A stretch of DNA of 60,049 nt from Russula earlei (taxonomy: Eukaryota > Basidiomycota > Agaricomycetes > Russulales > Russulaceae): NCBI GenBank assembly GCA_025769875.1, contig JAGFNK010000325.1, positions 1 to 60,049 on the forward strand, in the 5' to 3' direction. The translations under genes and the position numbers were made by a program. Below are positions 46,867 through 56,881 of the stretch, piece after piece; positions within the stretch are counted from its first letter, which is position 1, and every line of letters starts with the position of its first letter. Below the pieces are notes generated by a model, which was given only the letters and a program-made list of their open reading frames with translations, searched no databases and had not been told where the DNA came from.

Positions 46867-47017
46867 CGCTTCAAAAATTGGTACAACGGTGAAAAAAAAT
46901 AGAGTCTCTGGGGTCCTTGATCACTTTTCTCACTCAGATGCTTACAAACGTGTGGCGTCTTCGCGTCAGAAACAGGGACAGGCCAGCATAACAAGCTGGC
47001 CGGTCCCTGTTGCCATA
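46867..47017 (-). repeat. Right terminal inverted repeat with terminal hairpin
   Basis: Mirror of the left repeat; it ends in CCCTGTTGCCATA, directly followed by the CAACAG target copy. Confidence 0.9.
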
Positions 47018-47025
47018 CAACAGGG

Positions 47026-48440
47026 ATGCAGTTCTGGGACTACTGAGAGCTGCGCACCCGTGCTCGTTGGGCAATATTCCTCTCGACCATCCCAGTCGTC
47101 TTAGCCAACGCCGCTGCTATCGTCCTTTCCGCTATCACTTCCCATCCCGACGGCGACGGTTTCATTACCACAACGCTCGTTGCCTTCAGATCCTTTCCAC
47201 TCCTCACGGGAGAGAGTCTCCACACGTGAGAAAGGTTCTGGTCACCTCTCTCGTCGCTTCGACCATTGCCCACACCACCTTCATTGTGTTTCTTCATTTC
47301 TGACACGATGAGATTTTTCATACGTTGTCGAAGTTGATCTGCATTTTCTGTGGTGTCACCGCCGAGGTATGCGTTGCTGCTTGTAAGTATGTATGCCCTG
47401 GACGACTGACGGTTTTTGCAGAATATCACGAAGATCTGGGCGTATACCTTCTCTAGCAGCAGAAACCCGTGGGGCGTCTGGAACATTCTTCTGTACTTCA
47501 CCACAGCGACACAGCTCGCTCTCTTTGGCCTCGGAATAATCTGGGCTCCACTGCGCCTCAACCTCCAGGCCGCTTTGTGCATTTGTGCCATTCCATTCTG
47601 GATTGGCGCCGGCATATTGGCCGCCTTTGGGTCTATCACATTTTGTCGGACTCGCCAGACCATCGAACCTGCGGACGGCAACTTCTTCTCACATCGGACA
47701 ATTTGGCTGGCCTGCATCTCTGGTCTTGCTGCGTTGGCGTCGACGGTCCTACCGTGTGTACCCGTCGTATGGAGGGTGGAAGTGGCCCTTCTTCATAGAG
47801 TATGCATTCGTCGAGTGCTTGACCTCGTGGGGATTCGTATCTTCGAGCTTTGCGGCATCCTCAAAGACTATCGACAACGAAGAGCGCATCGAAGGGCGAT
47901 CAAACGTGGCAATAGAGCTGCAGATGTGGGATCTGCGCCAGCGTCTTTGAAGTTTAGTCATGGGTACGTCTGCAACAAACTTGTGTCGACTTTGACCAAT
48001 CTGGCTGCTCTTTAGAACCGTCGACGAGGAAATCGCTTCGAAGGCCGGCCCACAATTCGAGTTGGACACGTATGTCTCTCATCGCTGCTAAGATTCACCG
48101 TACTTACCGACATGGCTATCCACGTTAGTATATGCGTCAAAGATGGAGAGAATTCAGAGCGGCCCACTCAGGCTGGCAGGCTCCATGCTTCGAATTGCAC
48201 GTTGAGGAGCGATCTGTACGTCTCTTCCCCTCCTTTGAAGTTCAGATCCTGACTGCTACATAGAACCGTGGTCGTAAACCCAGAGGAGTTATACGTCAAC
48301 GAAGATAAAGGCATGAAGATGTGCGTTCCGTATCATATGTTCCATTTGCCGTTCTGACTTCCACGCAGGATGGACTCCCCCTTGGAGTATAACTTTCCTC
48401 CGTTGCCTTATGAAGGATCAGTCAACGTAGAGTCTACCAC
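47026..48440 (+). pseudogene. Four-pass membrane protein gene, 3' truncated, promoter displaced
   Basis: The ATG at 47026 is 2 bp after the transposon target duplication. Exons encode hydrophobic segments WAIFLSTIPVVLANAAAIVL, NILLYFTTATQLALFGLGII, ALCICAIPFWIGAGILAAFG and TIWLACISGLAALASTVL. A cytosolic tail follows (SKTIDNEERIEGRSNVAIEL, then MWDLRQRL) with small exons such as VVVNPEELYVNEDKGMKM. GT-AG introns are visible at about 47227, 47375-47417 and several after 47950. An in-frame TGA (47044) where CGA is likely suggests inactivation. Homology to cluster spacer resumes at about 48470, so the 3' end is probably lost. Function unknown. Confidence 0.55.
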
Positions 48441-48449
48441 GTACGTTCC

Positions 48450-49525
48450 TTCAATCTCTGTGTACCTGCTCATTCCGAACGCGCCCCAATGTGTAGCGAC
48501 GACCACCCCCGCTCCTGTTTACGGCCGTGCCTCGTCCTAACAAACGCTCCTTCCCGCAGCCCGTGCGCTGGTGCCTTTCCATCACGAGGACCCGTCGTTG
48601 TGAGCATACCCAAGTGCGCCATGAGTGACGATATCGTTGAGCTCGACATTGCGGACACAAGCGCCCTCAGCGACGATTTGGCATTTGAACGGCGACGGTT
48701 GAACGGCGCAACCGTGACACACGGCTTTGGGCCAGCGGTCATGGTCCCCGACTCGTATGGTCATGACTCAGTTGTGGTTCAGTTGGCGCCATCGCATTGG
48801 CCACAGCCGGGCACTTCCAAAGGCACACAACATCTGCACCAGTGAAAACTCTCAGATCGTCCGATCGAGGAGGACCGGAAGTGTTACTGCCCAACATTAA
48901 CAAGTCAAGAGCAATTTTGAAGCCGATCGTCGACAAAACTAATGCCAAAGTTTCCCGTACCCAACAAGACGCAGGCCAATGGTGTAGCCTGTCCGGGGAC
49001 GCGCGGGTGAGTTCGTGGAACTGGCTTGACCCAAAGAGTAGAAGACAGCGAACCCCAGCGAGACGTGGATCGTGGAAGGGATGGCTCGAAGGGTGAGAGA
49101 AGAGAAGTTTGAGGTGATGGTGATAGAGACCCTTCACACGGGATTTCTCAGCCGAATGAAAGGGGGACAATGACGACACTGTTGTTTGAGAGAGTATGAG
49201 GTGCTTATATACAAAGAGTACAGGGAGAAGTGTGACAATTGACTGAAAGGGAACAGGCTCGCCTAGTGATCGAGAGATGAAAAGGGGTGATGATGAATAT
49301 GCACGTATCTGAGTGATTCTATGGTGGTTACCAAGTCTGCAGCGAACACTGCGATCGTCGAGGCCGTGCACTCGCACTCGCAGTCCAATGGCACTATGTC
49401 GCTGCCAACGACGGACTGAAACGAGAGGCCTCAGCGTGAGTGCGCGCATGGAAGATTCCTCAACACATGATTGTTCCGTATATCGGGGGCCGTGACCTGC
49501 GTTGCGTTCAATGTACCATACAATT
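48450..49525. other. Inter-F-box spacer (unit 2, type B)
   Basis: Resembles 54960-56880 downstream in the same unit and, more distantly, the S2/S3 spacers. It shares blocks such as CACTTCCAAAGGCACACAAC. No recognisable gene. A plus-strand open stretch near 48620-48845 (DDIVELDIADTSALSDD) recurs imperfectly at 55090. Confidence 0.6.
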
Positions 49526-50989
49526 CTAGTCAGATGGGAGACTCCACATATGGTGCAGTCCTAGGGTGTTTGGAGTCAAATAATGACAATCGCACAGAAG
49601 GTAGTAGACGTTACTAGCTGTTTTTCTGTAGTCATCCCAAGGGCAGACAGCGACGGGGTGACCAAAGAGCTGTCGCGCCGCGACGAATCCTTGCATATAT
49701 TTCGGAACAGACTCCCCGACGCCGATCAAAAAGATTTTCTGTAGTGCTGGTAGGACTTGTTTTACTCTTTCTTCGGCGAGCTCCTCCAGCGCCCGGCAGA
49801 CATGGGACGCAATTTGGTGTTGCAGGCGCAAATCCGTTACAGAAGTGAACGGTTCTAGGAGTTCCAGCCATTGAGTAATTTCTATGCCATTTTTGGAAGT
49901 TTGGGTAGAAATATCCAAGAAGTCGAGCTGCTCCAAAGTGGAGAGGAAGGACAAGGATGAGTTGAAGAGTCGGGCAAATGATGAAAGCAGCTGATCCAAC
50001 TCTCCACGCCCAATTAAGGAGAGCTCTGGAGAATAAAGTTCTCTGAAAGCCGAGAAGCGGATTCCATGATCGGAAGTGTGCACAATTGCTCTGTGGCATT
50101 TCTTGAACGCTTCTGCATGACTGATCAACTCGTGAAGTTGTGGGACGACAAAGTGGGGGTCCTCAGAGAACACTATCTTGAGTTGGCTGAGAAGTGGAGC
50201 CTCGATTTGGGCCAGTAAGTCCTCCAAATACTGGTGAGCGCCTTCGAACACAAGTTTGGTGAGAGATGGGAGGACAGAGCGTGTGAGCGAAAGTGGATGT
50301 CGACTTTCAGGATATCGAGGGGATTCGAATTCAACGCGAAGGAATTCAAGTCTGGACATGACCGACAAGGCGGCGCCCAGATCCTGAGGCGAAAAGTAAC
50401 CGGAATCGGGAATATCCCGAAGGTCAAGTTGGCAAAGGTGAGTGGCTGACAAGAGTAGCTTTGGCATTCCTGGAAACGGACAATTGTTCAACACAAGTTG
50501 TCGCAGAAGTGGGGCTGATCTGCCTAAGAGTGAGTCCGGAAGGGGCGTCATCGGACCTTCGTTGACATAAATCCCCAGATATTTCAGCTCCGGGAATGGT
50601 TTCTCCATCGCTGCTACCAATTTCTTCAAATCTGAAGCTGTAATGGACCACAAAAATATTGCGTGTATGAGATGGAGGTGCTTCGAGTTGAGGAAAGCCG
50701 TTATGTTTCGACAGATCGAGGATGAATAATCTGTGGGACGTATCCCCACCGGCCAGGTTGGCCTGATGTCCCTCGCGAACTCTGAGACCGGTTCTGTTCC
50801 TGTGTACACACTTTCCAGTTCAAGCTGACGTGGCGACGCCAACACCAAAGCTCGCCATCTTTGACACACACGGAGCAGTGTTTCTAAGAGCTGGTCCCCT
50901 TCCGTGTTGAAATAAAATATGAATATGTCCACGAGGACATTATCGGGGAGCGTGTTGATTGTCACCCCGTCTTGGTCAGTGGTCGTCAT
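49526..50989 (-). CDS. F-box/LRR protein F1' (unit 2), intact
   Basis: A single open frame of 487 residues from ATG 50989 (MTTTDQDGVTINTLPDNVL); the TTG-led extension upstream is not needed. The F-box (about residues 10-55) reads LPDNVLVDIFIFYF then LLRVCQRWRALVLASPRQL. It is followed by LRR-like units: KPFPELKYLGIYV, APLLRQLVLNNCPFPGMP, HLCQLDLRDIPDSGYFSP, MSRLEFLRVEF, VLPSLTKLVF, FLSTLEQLDFLD. The C-terminus continues past the family signature PVAVCPW to MWSLPSD. Likely an SCF ubiquitin-ligase adaptor; substrate unknown. Its 5' half matches F1 and its 3' half matches the 56882 gene. A TATA box lies 135 bp upstream. Confidence 0.88.
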   Translation of the reverse strand: MTTTDQDGVTINTLPDNVLVDIFIFYFNTEGDQLLETLLRVCQRWRALVLASPRQLELESVYTGTEPVSEFARDIRPTWPVGIRPTDYSSSICRNITAFLNSKHLHLIHAIFLWSITASDLKKLVAAMEKPFPELKYLGIYVNEGPMTPLPDSLLGRSAPLLRQLVLNNCPFPGMPKLLLSATHLCQLDLRDIPDSGYFSPQDLGAALSVMSRLEFLRVEFESPRYPESRHPLSLTRSVLPSLTKLVFEGAHQYLEDLLAQIEAPLLSQLKIVFSEDPHFVVPQLHELISHAEAFKKCHRAIVHTSDHGIRFSAFRELYSPELSLIGRGELDQLLSSFARLFNSSLSFLSTLEQLDFLDISTQTSKNGIEITQWLELLEPFTSVTDLRLQHQIASHVCRALEELAEERVKQVLPALQKIFLIGVGESVPKYMQGFVAARQLFGHPVAVCPWDDYRKTASNVYYLLCDCHYLTPNTLGLHHMWSLPSD

Positions 50990-51123
50990 GGACACTGTGC
51001 ACAATCAGTAGTTGTTTGAGGGATGGGTGACAAAGGAGTCGACGTACAGAAAGAGAGAGGATGTAGCGTAAAGTAAGGTGCGGTGCACGTTGCAGCCACA
51101 CCACTGCGCCATCTCGTGTCGTC

Positions 51124-51131
51124 TTATATAA
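51124..51131 (-). promoter_or_regulatory. TATA box of F1'
   Basis: Minus strand ATTATATAAGA about 135 bp upstream of ATG 50989. It is conserved with 17046-17053 in unit 1. Confidence 0.6.
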
Positions 51132-51137
51132 TCCCCT

Positions 51138-53013
51138 CCCTACACTCCTAGCTTTTTTTCCCCCGACTGATTATTCCCATCGCAGACGTAAAGTGATGTC
51201 TTTCTAAACGACCAGTTGTTCGGCTCCTGATTCTTCCGAGGCGTTGGATTCCGATAAACTCCAACACTCATCCTTAATGCTAGGAGGATCCAAGACTCCA
51301 GCTCAGCACCTTCATGTGTGCCCTTTGCCCACACTGTACAGCCTACGGCAGTCGGCCTTGTGATCGAAGCTCATCCGACGAGCTCGGAGCCATTCCCGCT
51401 CGTCCACCGTGACTGGCGTCCACGCATCCGTGTAGTGACATCTCGTCTTCTGCGCGCCCGAGCCCGCGTCGACCGAATTCCCGTTTCCAACATGCAACAA
51501 GTCCCGTTGCAGTGCACCTCATTCACTCCCCGCGGCCAATTACCAACTGTCCTCCGATCCATGCCGTGATCTCTACGCTGCTCGGTACGCCACCTTGCCG
51601 CGCCAGTGCTAGTAGTGTGCCATCGTCACATCTACGAGATGAGAGCAGTAGTAGTCCTCTGCATGAAGCTGATTCGCCGATCAACAACGCCGGCCACGGA
51701 CGCACGCCAGTCATGCCAGGACGCACGAATTGAGGGACGTCATGCCGCGCGCTTCGCTACGTAGGTGCGTTATATTCCTGCTCCCTTTTTGCCATCTCAT
51801 CTGCACCTTCCGTTCTGCCAAATTATCTGTCTCGTCCTTACCAGCTCATCTCGAACCTAGAGTCGATTGAGATATTTGGGCGTGAGCGCGCTGTCACCGG
51901 CAGGTCCTCCACCTGAGGTTGGCCTGGACAGCCGAGGTTATTCAGAGTGAGTTGATAGGGTATATCACAGGTATCAGTTTATACATGGCGTTCTAAGCAA
52001 AGGCCATCAGGTACGAGCACGGTGCTCAACCCGTGTGACAACTTCATGTTGGCTCCGTGTTGTATTTCACATATTGACCACGGACAGCTCGCTTCATTCC
52101 TGGGCATGTTCGATGTAAGTTGAATATAACTATAGTCATGAGTGGAGTAGGGAAGACGTGCAACACACGGACACCTCGATCAACACCTCAGGCTCTCAAA
52201 CACGCGATACAAATCCGGTTGGCTGGCGGTTTGCACAACGTTCTCGCATATTGATTGTGTCAAGAGACTTGGGAGCGGTCATGTAGATTGCGGTACCTCT
52301 TCAGTCTTCCTCCTTTCCTTCACGGCATCGGTACGACGTGACACCGCATCATCATGGCTTTTAAATCGGGATGAAGAAACACCGAATCCAGCTTTCCGAG
52401 TCAGTATGACCCAGATGTCCGGTCGATTTGGTAGCGGCTGGCGCTGCAGCTAGCCGCGTCGAAAATGTAGCGTCACTTCCCGCGTCTGAGCTCTTTTCGC
52501 CGCCCTTTCCTTTCCTTTTAGTTGCGCGGTCGTGTCCGTGGTGGCGATGCCGCCTGTGAGTATCGTCTGAGGGAAGACAAGTTAATTGAGTGGCCCTGTG
52601 TAAACGACTACACACACAGCGTCACGCCAACTGTTATTCAAACGTTCGTTCCCCAGATCGATTGAGCGAGCTTGGCTTTTGGAAGTATAACAAGCTTCCA
52701 GGGAATCCACTAGACGGTCCACAGAGTTAGCTCAGATTCGATACAGTGTCCTTGTGTGTAAGTGACTCAAGAACCGCGTGCCTCCAAGAGACGTAACAAT
52801 GAGTGTTCGCTTGGAAGAAATGTCAACAGATGGTTGTGGGGTATAACGGGACCTGTGTTCTGCGTTGAGGTTCAAGGGATCGTAGGAAGTTAGAAAGATG
52901 AGAGCTATGAGATCTGAGTAATGGTATGACAACTAGGGTGCTTGGAGCGAATCAATGACAATCGGATAGAAAGTATAATACCAGATTCTATTAGGAAAGA
53001 AAGCATGAAGAAC
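51138..53013. other. Intergenic spacer between F1' and F2' (unit 2)
   Basis: Collinear with 17060-19058 but lacking the 155-bp LRR fragment. No recognisable gene. Confidence 0.6.
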
Positions 53014-54441
53014 TCATCGATGCTGACTGGGCGCTAGAAAAGACTCGTTATTTCCCTGGTCTCTCCAAGGGTAGACTGCCACAGGGTGACCAGAGCGTTG
53101 TCGCGCCGCAACAAATCGCTCAATGAACTTCGGAACAGGTTCTAATGGCTGGATGCCCCTCAAGAGAATGTTCTGTAGCGCGGGCAACACCTCCGTTGCT
53201 CTTCCTTCAGCGAGCTCTTCTAGCCCCTGACAGACATCTCGCGCAACTCGATTGGATAGGCGCAGATCCTTCACAGCAGTGAATGGGTCGAAGAGTTCCA
53301 CCCAATGAGTGGCGTTCATGTTCCAGTGTGTTTGTAGAATTGAAGGACCAGGAGCCACGATATCGAGCTGTATCAATGTGGAGAGGAGGAGCAAGGATGA
53401 GCTGCAGACCTGCGCCAGTAATGAAAGCTGCCGAACCAACCCTCCTCCACACATGATTTCTAAGGAGAGCTCCGGAATTTGATGTGTTTCTCTGAAAGCT
53501 GCAAATCGGACCGCATGATAGGAAGTGCACACAATTGCTCTGTGGCATTTCTTGAACAATTCTGCGTAATTGATTGACTGGCGAAGATATGGGACGACAA
53601 AGTGGGGGTCCATGAAGAATGTTATCTTGAGTAAGCTGAGAAGTGGAGCCTCTATTTGGGCCAGTAGGTCCTCCAAGTACTCGTGGACGCCTTGGAACAT
53701 AAGTTTTGTGAGAGATGGGAGGACAGAGGGTGTGAGAGGAGGTGTATGTCGACTTGCAGGATACCGAGGGGGGGATCGGAATTCCACGCCAACGGAATCA
53801 AGTCTGGACATCTCCGACAGGCAGGCGACCAAATCCCGAGGCGAGAAGTAACCGGAATCGGGAATATTCCGAAGCTCAAGACGGTGAAGATGATTGGCTG
53901 ACAAAAGTAGTTTTGGCATTCCTGGAAACGGACAGTTGTGCAACGAGACATGTCGCAGAAGTGGGGCTGATCCGCCCAAGAACGAATCTGGAAGGGTCGT
54001 CACCGTATTGTTCTCCGTCCGAATGTTCAGAAATGTCAGCTCCGGGGATGGTTTCTGCATCGCTGCTGTGAACGTTTCTAAATGTGAATTCGGAATGTCG
54101 AACAAGGTGATTGCACATATGCGATGGTGGTGCTCCGAATCGAGGAAAGCAGTTATGTTTCGACTGATCGAGGATGAATATATCGTGGGACGTATCACCA
54201 CCGGCAAGACTGGCCAGACGTCCAGCATCTCAGACATCGGCCTTTTTCCTGTATACACAAGTTGCAGGTTCAGGCGATGTGGCTCTGCCAACACGACATA
54301 TCGCCATCTTTGACACACATGGACCAGTGTATGCCATGTCCCTATGCGCTGGTTATTCACATAGAAAAATAAGATTTCCACAAGGACATCATCGGGGACT
54401 CGGAGTGTGTTGTCTAAAATCGATTGGTCAGTGGTCATCAT
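53014..54441 (-). CDS. F-box/LRR protein F2' (unit 2), intact
   Basis: An uninterrupted frame of about 475 residues from ATG 54441 (MMTTDQSILDNTLRVPDDVL). The F-box reads VPDDVLVEILFFYV then TLVHVCQRWRYVVLAEPHRL. LRR-like segments follow (SPELTFLNIRTENNT, LPDSFLGGSAPLLRHVSL, NCPFPGMPKLLLSANHLH, MSRLDSVGVEF, LLLLSTLIQLDI, FTAVKDLRLSN). It ends PVAVYPWRDQGNNESFLAPS plus two residues. Probable SCF adaptor; target unknown. Nearly identical to F2 in unit 1, which has two single-base shifts that this copy lacks. Confidence 0.88.
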   Translation of the reverse strand: MMTTDQSILDNTLRVPDDVLVEILFFYVNNQRIGTWHTLVHVCQRWRYVVLAEPHRLNLQLVYTGKRPMSEMLDVWPVLPVVIRPTIYSSSISRNITAFLDSEHHHRICAITLFDIPNSHLETFTAAMQKPSPELTFLNIRTENNTVTTLPDSFLGGSAPLLRHVSLHNCPFPGMPKLLLSANHLHRLELRNIPDSGYFSPRDLVACLSEMSRLDSVGVEFRSPPRYPASRHTPPLTPSVLPSLTKLMFQGVHEYLEDLLAQIEAPLLSLLKITFFMDPHFVVPYLRQSINYAELFKKCHRAIVCTSYHAVRFAAFRETHQIPELSLEIMCGGGLVRQLSLLAQVCSSSLLLLSTLIQLDIVAPGPSILQTHWNMNATHWVELFDPFTAVKDLRLSNRVARDVCQGLEELAEGRATEVLPALQNILLRGIQPLEPVPKFIERFVAARQRSGHPVAVYPWRDQGNNESFLAPSQHR

Positions 54442-54587
54442 GGACACTGTGTGAAAGACGTTAGTTCTTCCGAGATGGTGACAATGTAGCTCGCTGAACC
54501 CACAGGCGAAAACTCGTCAGTGAAGATATCTGTGGGTACGGGGATCGTCTGGAATTACCCACCAGCCTCAGCAGTGGCAGACTCAGC

Positions 54588-54595
54588 CTTATAAA
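54588..54595 (-). promoter_or_regulatory. TATA-like element upstream of F2'
   Basis: Minus strand TTTATAAG about 150 bp upstream of the F2' ATG; position and sequence fit a core promoter. Confidence 0.4.
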
Positions 54596-54599
54596 AACA

Positions 54600-55489
54600 T
54601 GCCCGTCTCCCACAGCAGTTTTTCGAAATGCTCCTAATATCGCCCAGAATGCAGTGATTCCTGGTATTTGGACCTCGCCTAGGAAAGGTACTGATCAGGT
54701 GTCAGTGCCTTGGATGGTGCCAGTTAGCGGCGTCCTCGGCTCTGCGTAATGTGTCCCCTAGTCATGTAGCTTCGAGAGAGTAGGGCATCGGTGTTCACGT
54801 GTCGATCTGCTTAAGGATGACTCGCCGGTCAACGAAACGACGGACACAGCCACTCGAGTCCGATCCGCTGACACTCCCGGTCACGCCCCTCGTCGCCACC
54901 CTAATTTCATTTCGTTCTGTTCTACCAACTGCGCCTGCATCATCTGTCCCTCGTGTACCAGCTCATCCCGAACGCGGCCCAAGTGTGGCGATGACCAACC
55001 CGTTGGTACTGTTACGGCCGTGCCTCGTCCTAGGAACGGCTCGGGAAGGTGCCCTGAGGACTCGTCGTTGTGGCCATACCAGTCGTCACGATGTCGTTGA
55101 GCTCGACATTACCGACACAGGCGCCCTCAGCGATGACGATGCGTTCGATCGGCGATGGTAGAACGCGCATCTGTCACACACGGCTTTGGGCCAGCCGTCA
55201 TCGGCCCCACTGGCAGCTCGCAGTATGGTGATGTCGGAACTCGGAAGTGGTTGGGCCCATCGCCTTTGCCACAGCCGAGCACTTCCAAAGGCACGCAACA
55301 TCCGAACCAGTAGAATACTCCCAACTCGTCCAATCGGGGAGGACCGGAAATGCTACTGCCCGACATTAACAAGTCAAGAGCACGTTCGAAGCCTATCGTC
55401 GACGGACCTAACGCGTACCCAACGAAACGCAGGCAAACGGTAGCCTGTCCGGGGACGCGCGGGTGAGTTCGTGGAGCTGGCTTGACCCA
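54600..55489. other. Inter-F-box spacer, type B (part 1)
   Basis: Similar to 48470-49045. No recognisable gene; short open stretches only. Confidence 0.55.
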
Positions 55490-56278
55490 TGCGACGAATT
55501 TCGGTCTGCCAGGAGGATGAACGACGGAACGTCATCCTCCGGATGCACGCTTCCGACTCGGAGTTCACGGACTCGCACGTAATTTTTGGCCGCACCCTTC
55601 GGGGGGGATGAATCTTGTCTCGGTCTTGTCTCTGTTTATGTCTCATATTCCGTCTTACGTTCCGTTTGTTATCCAACTCCAATAGCCGCCCGCGACTCCG
55701 ACACCGCACGCACACCAGATGCGCGTACCAAGCACACAACTATCCCTGTGCCCTCATTCGGAAACCATCGATTTCTCAACAACTACAATACTTTGAATAC
55801 TGTATATAGTACCTTCTATCTACATACCCAATAAATGTTTTGATGAAAACTGTGTTGTGTAGTGAAATCGAAAAATGGCTGTTTGTCACCCTTGCCGACT
55901 GATGCGAGGTGTCGGAGCTCTTAGTCTGAGGATCTAAGATGCACTTGATTCATTGGTGGGTTCAACTCCCGGTGCCGGTGGGATTTGAAACAGAGCGTGA
56001 CTGTCCGAATGAGGGCACAGCACAGGGATAGAATGTCTGTCCCACAGACAAAGCGATTCACGGACTCAGATTGCGAGCTCGGCGCTGAAATAAAATAGAG
56101 TCTTACTTTACTCTTGTCTAGCGTGTGCGAATAGGTATTACAATAGAGTACTTGTACGACAACTCTGAATACACGAGGAATTGTTTGCGCGCGAAAACCT
56201 CCGCGTGCCTTGTATTGTCGCTCCAAACCGCTCCCGCTCTTCGTACTGATAACTGCGCACCATAATCTCTCATCCATG
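55490..56278. mobile_element. About 0.79-kb insertion in the spacer, family unknown
   Basis: Compared with the parallel spacer at 49044-49060 (CTTGACCCAAAGAGTAGAAG), this copy has extra sequence between CTTGACCC and CTAGAAGG. The insert contains AATAAATGTTTTGATG and a tRNA-like stretch with B-box GGTTCAACTCC at 55959-55969. No clean target duplication or inverted ends are visible. It may be a tRNA-derived SINE or LTR fragment. Confidence 0.5.
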
Positions 56279-56881
56279 ACTAGAAGGGAACCTCAGCGAG
56301 ACGTGGATCTTGAAAGCGATGGCTCGAAGTGAAAAAACAGTTTGAGGCGATGTTGATAGAGACCGTCCTTCACACGGGCTTTCTCAGCCGAACGAAAGGG
56401 GACAAGGACGACACTGTTGTTTGAGAGAGTATGAGGTGCTCATATACAAAGAGGAGTACAGGGAGAAGTGTGACAATTGACATAATGAAAGGGAACAGGC
56501 TCGGTGGACGTGATGACCCATAAGTGATCGAGAGATGAAAAGGGGTGATGATGGATATGCACGTATCTGAGTGATTCTATGGTGGTTACCAAGTCGGCAG
56601 CGAACACTGCGATCGTCGGGGCCATGCACTCGCACTCGCAGTCCAATGGCACCATGTCTCTGCCAACGACGGACCGAAACGAGTTTGTATGGGAGGCTTC
56701 AGCGTGAGTGCGCGCTTGGAAGATTCCTCGACACATGATTGTTCCGTATAACGGGAGCCGTGATCTGCGTTGCGTTCAAGGTACCATACAATTCTAGAAA
56801 AATTGGAAATTCCAGTAATGGTACAGTCCTATGGTGCTTCGAGTCAAACAATGACAATCGCACAGAAGGTAGTAGACGTTA
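56279..56881. other. Inter-F-box spacer, type B (part 2)
   Basis: Continues the type-B spacer (compare 49060-49620). No gene recognised. Confidence 0.55.

Larger units (their letters stand above)
38180..47017. mobile_element. 8.8-kb IS3EU-like DNA transposon carrying transposase, alpha-kinase and Sec14 fragment
   Basis: The element is bounded by 152-nt inverted repeats (38180-38331 and 46867-47017) beginning TATGGCAACAGGGACCGGCC. It is flanked by a perfect 6-bp target duplication CAACAG (38174-38179 and 47018-47023). Inside, on the minus strand, lie a DDE integrase-like transposase (44788-46855) and an apparently intact alpha-kinase gene (39967-42516). A plus-strand CRAL-TRIO fragment lies near 43.3-43.8 kb. 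A 6-bp duplication with TAY...RTA ends fits what I recall of the IS3EU superfamily. The superfamily name is an inference; ends and duplication are seen directly. Confidence 0.85.

Noticed and set aside
55900..55985. Functional tRNA gene
   Set aside because: A B-box and a plausible anticodon-arm-like region are visible, but acceptor-stem pairing between the expected ends is poor. It is mentioned only as tRNA-like within an insertion.
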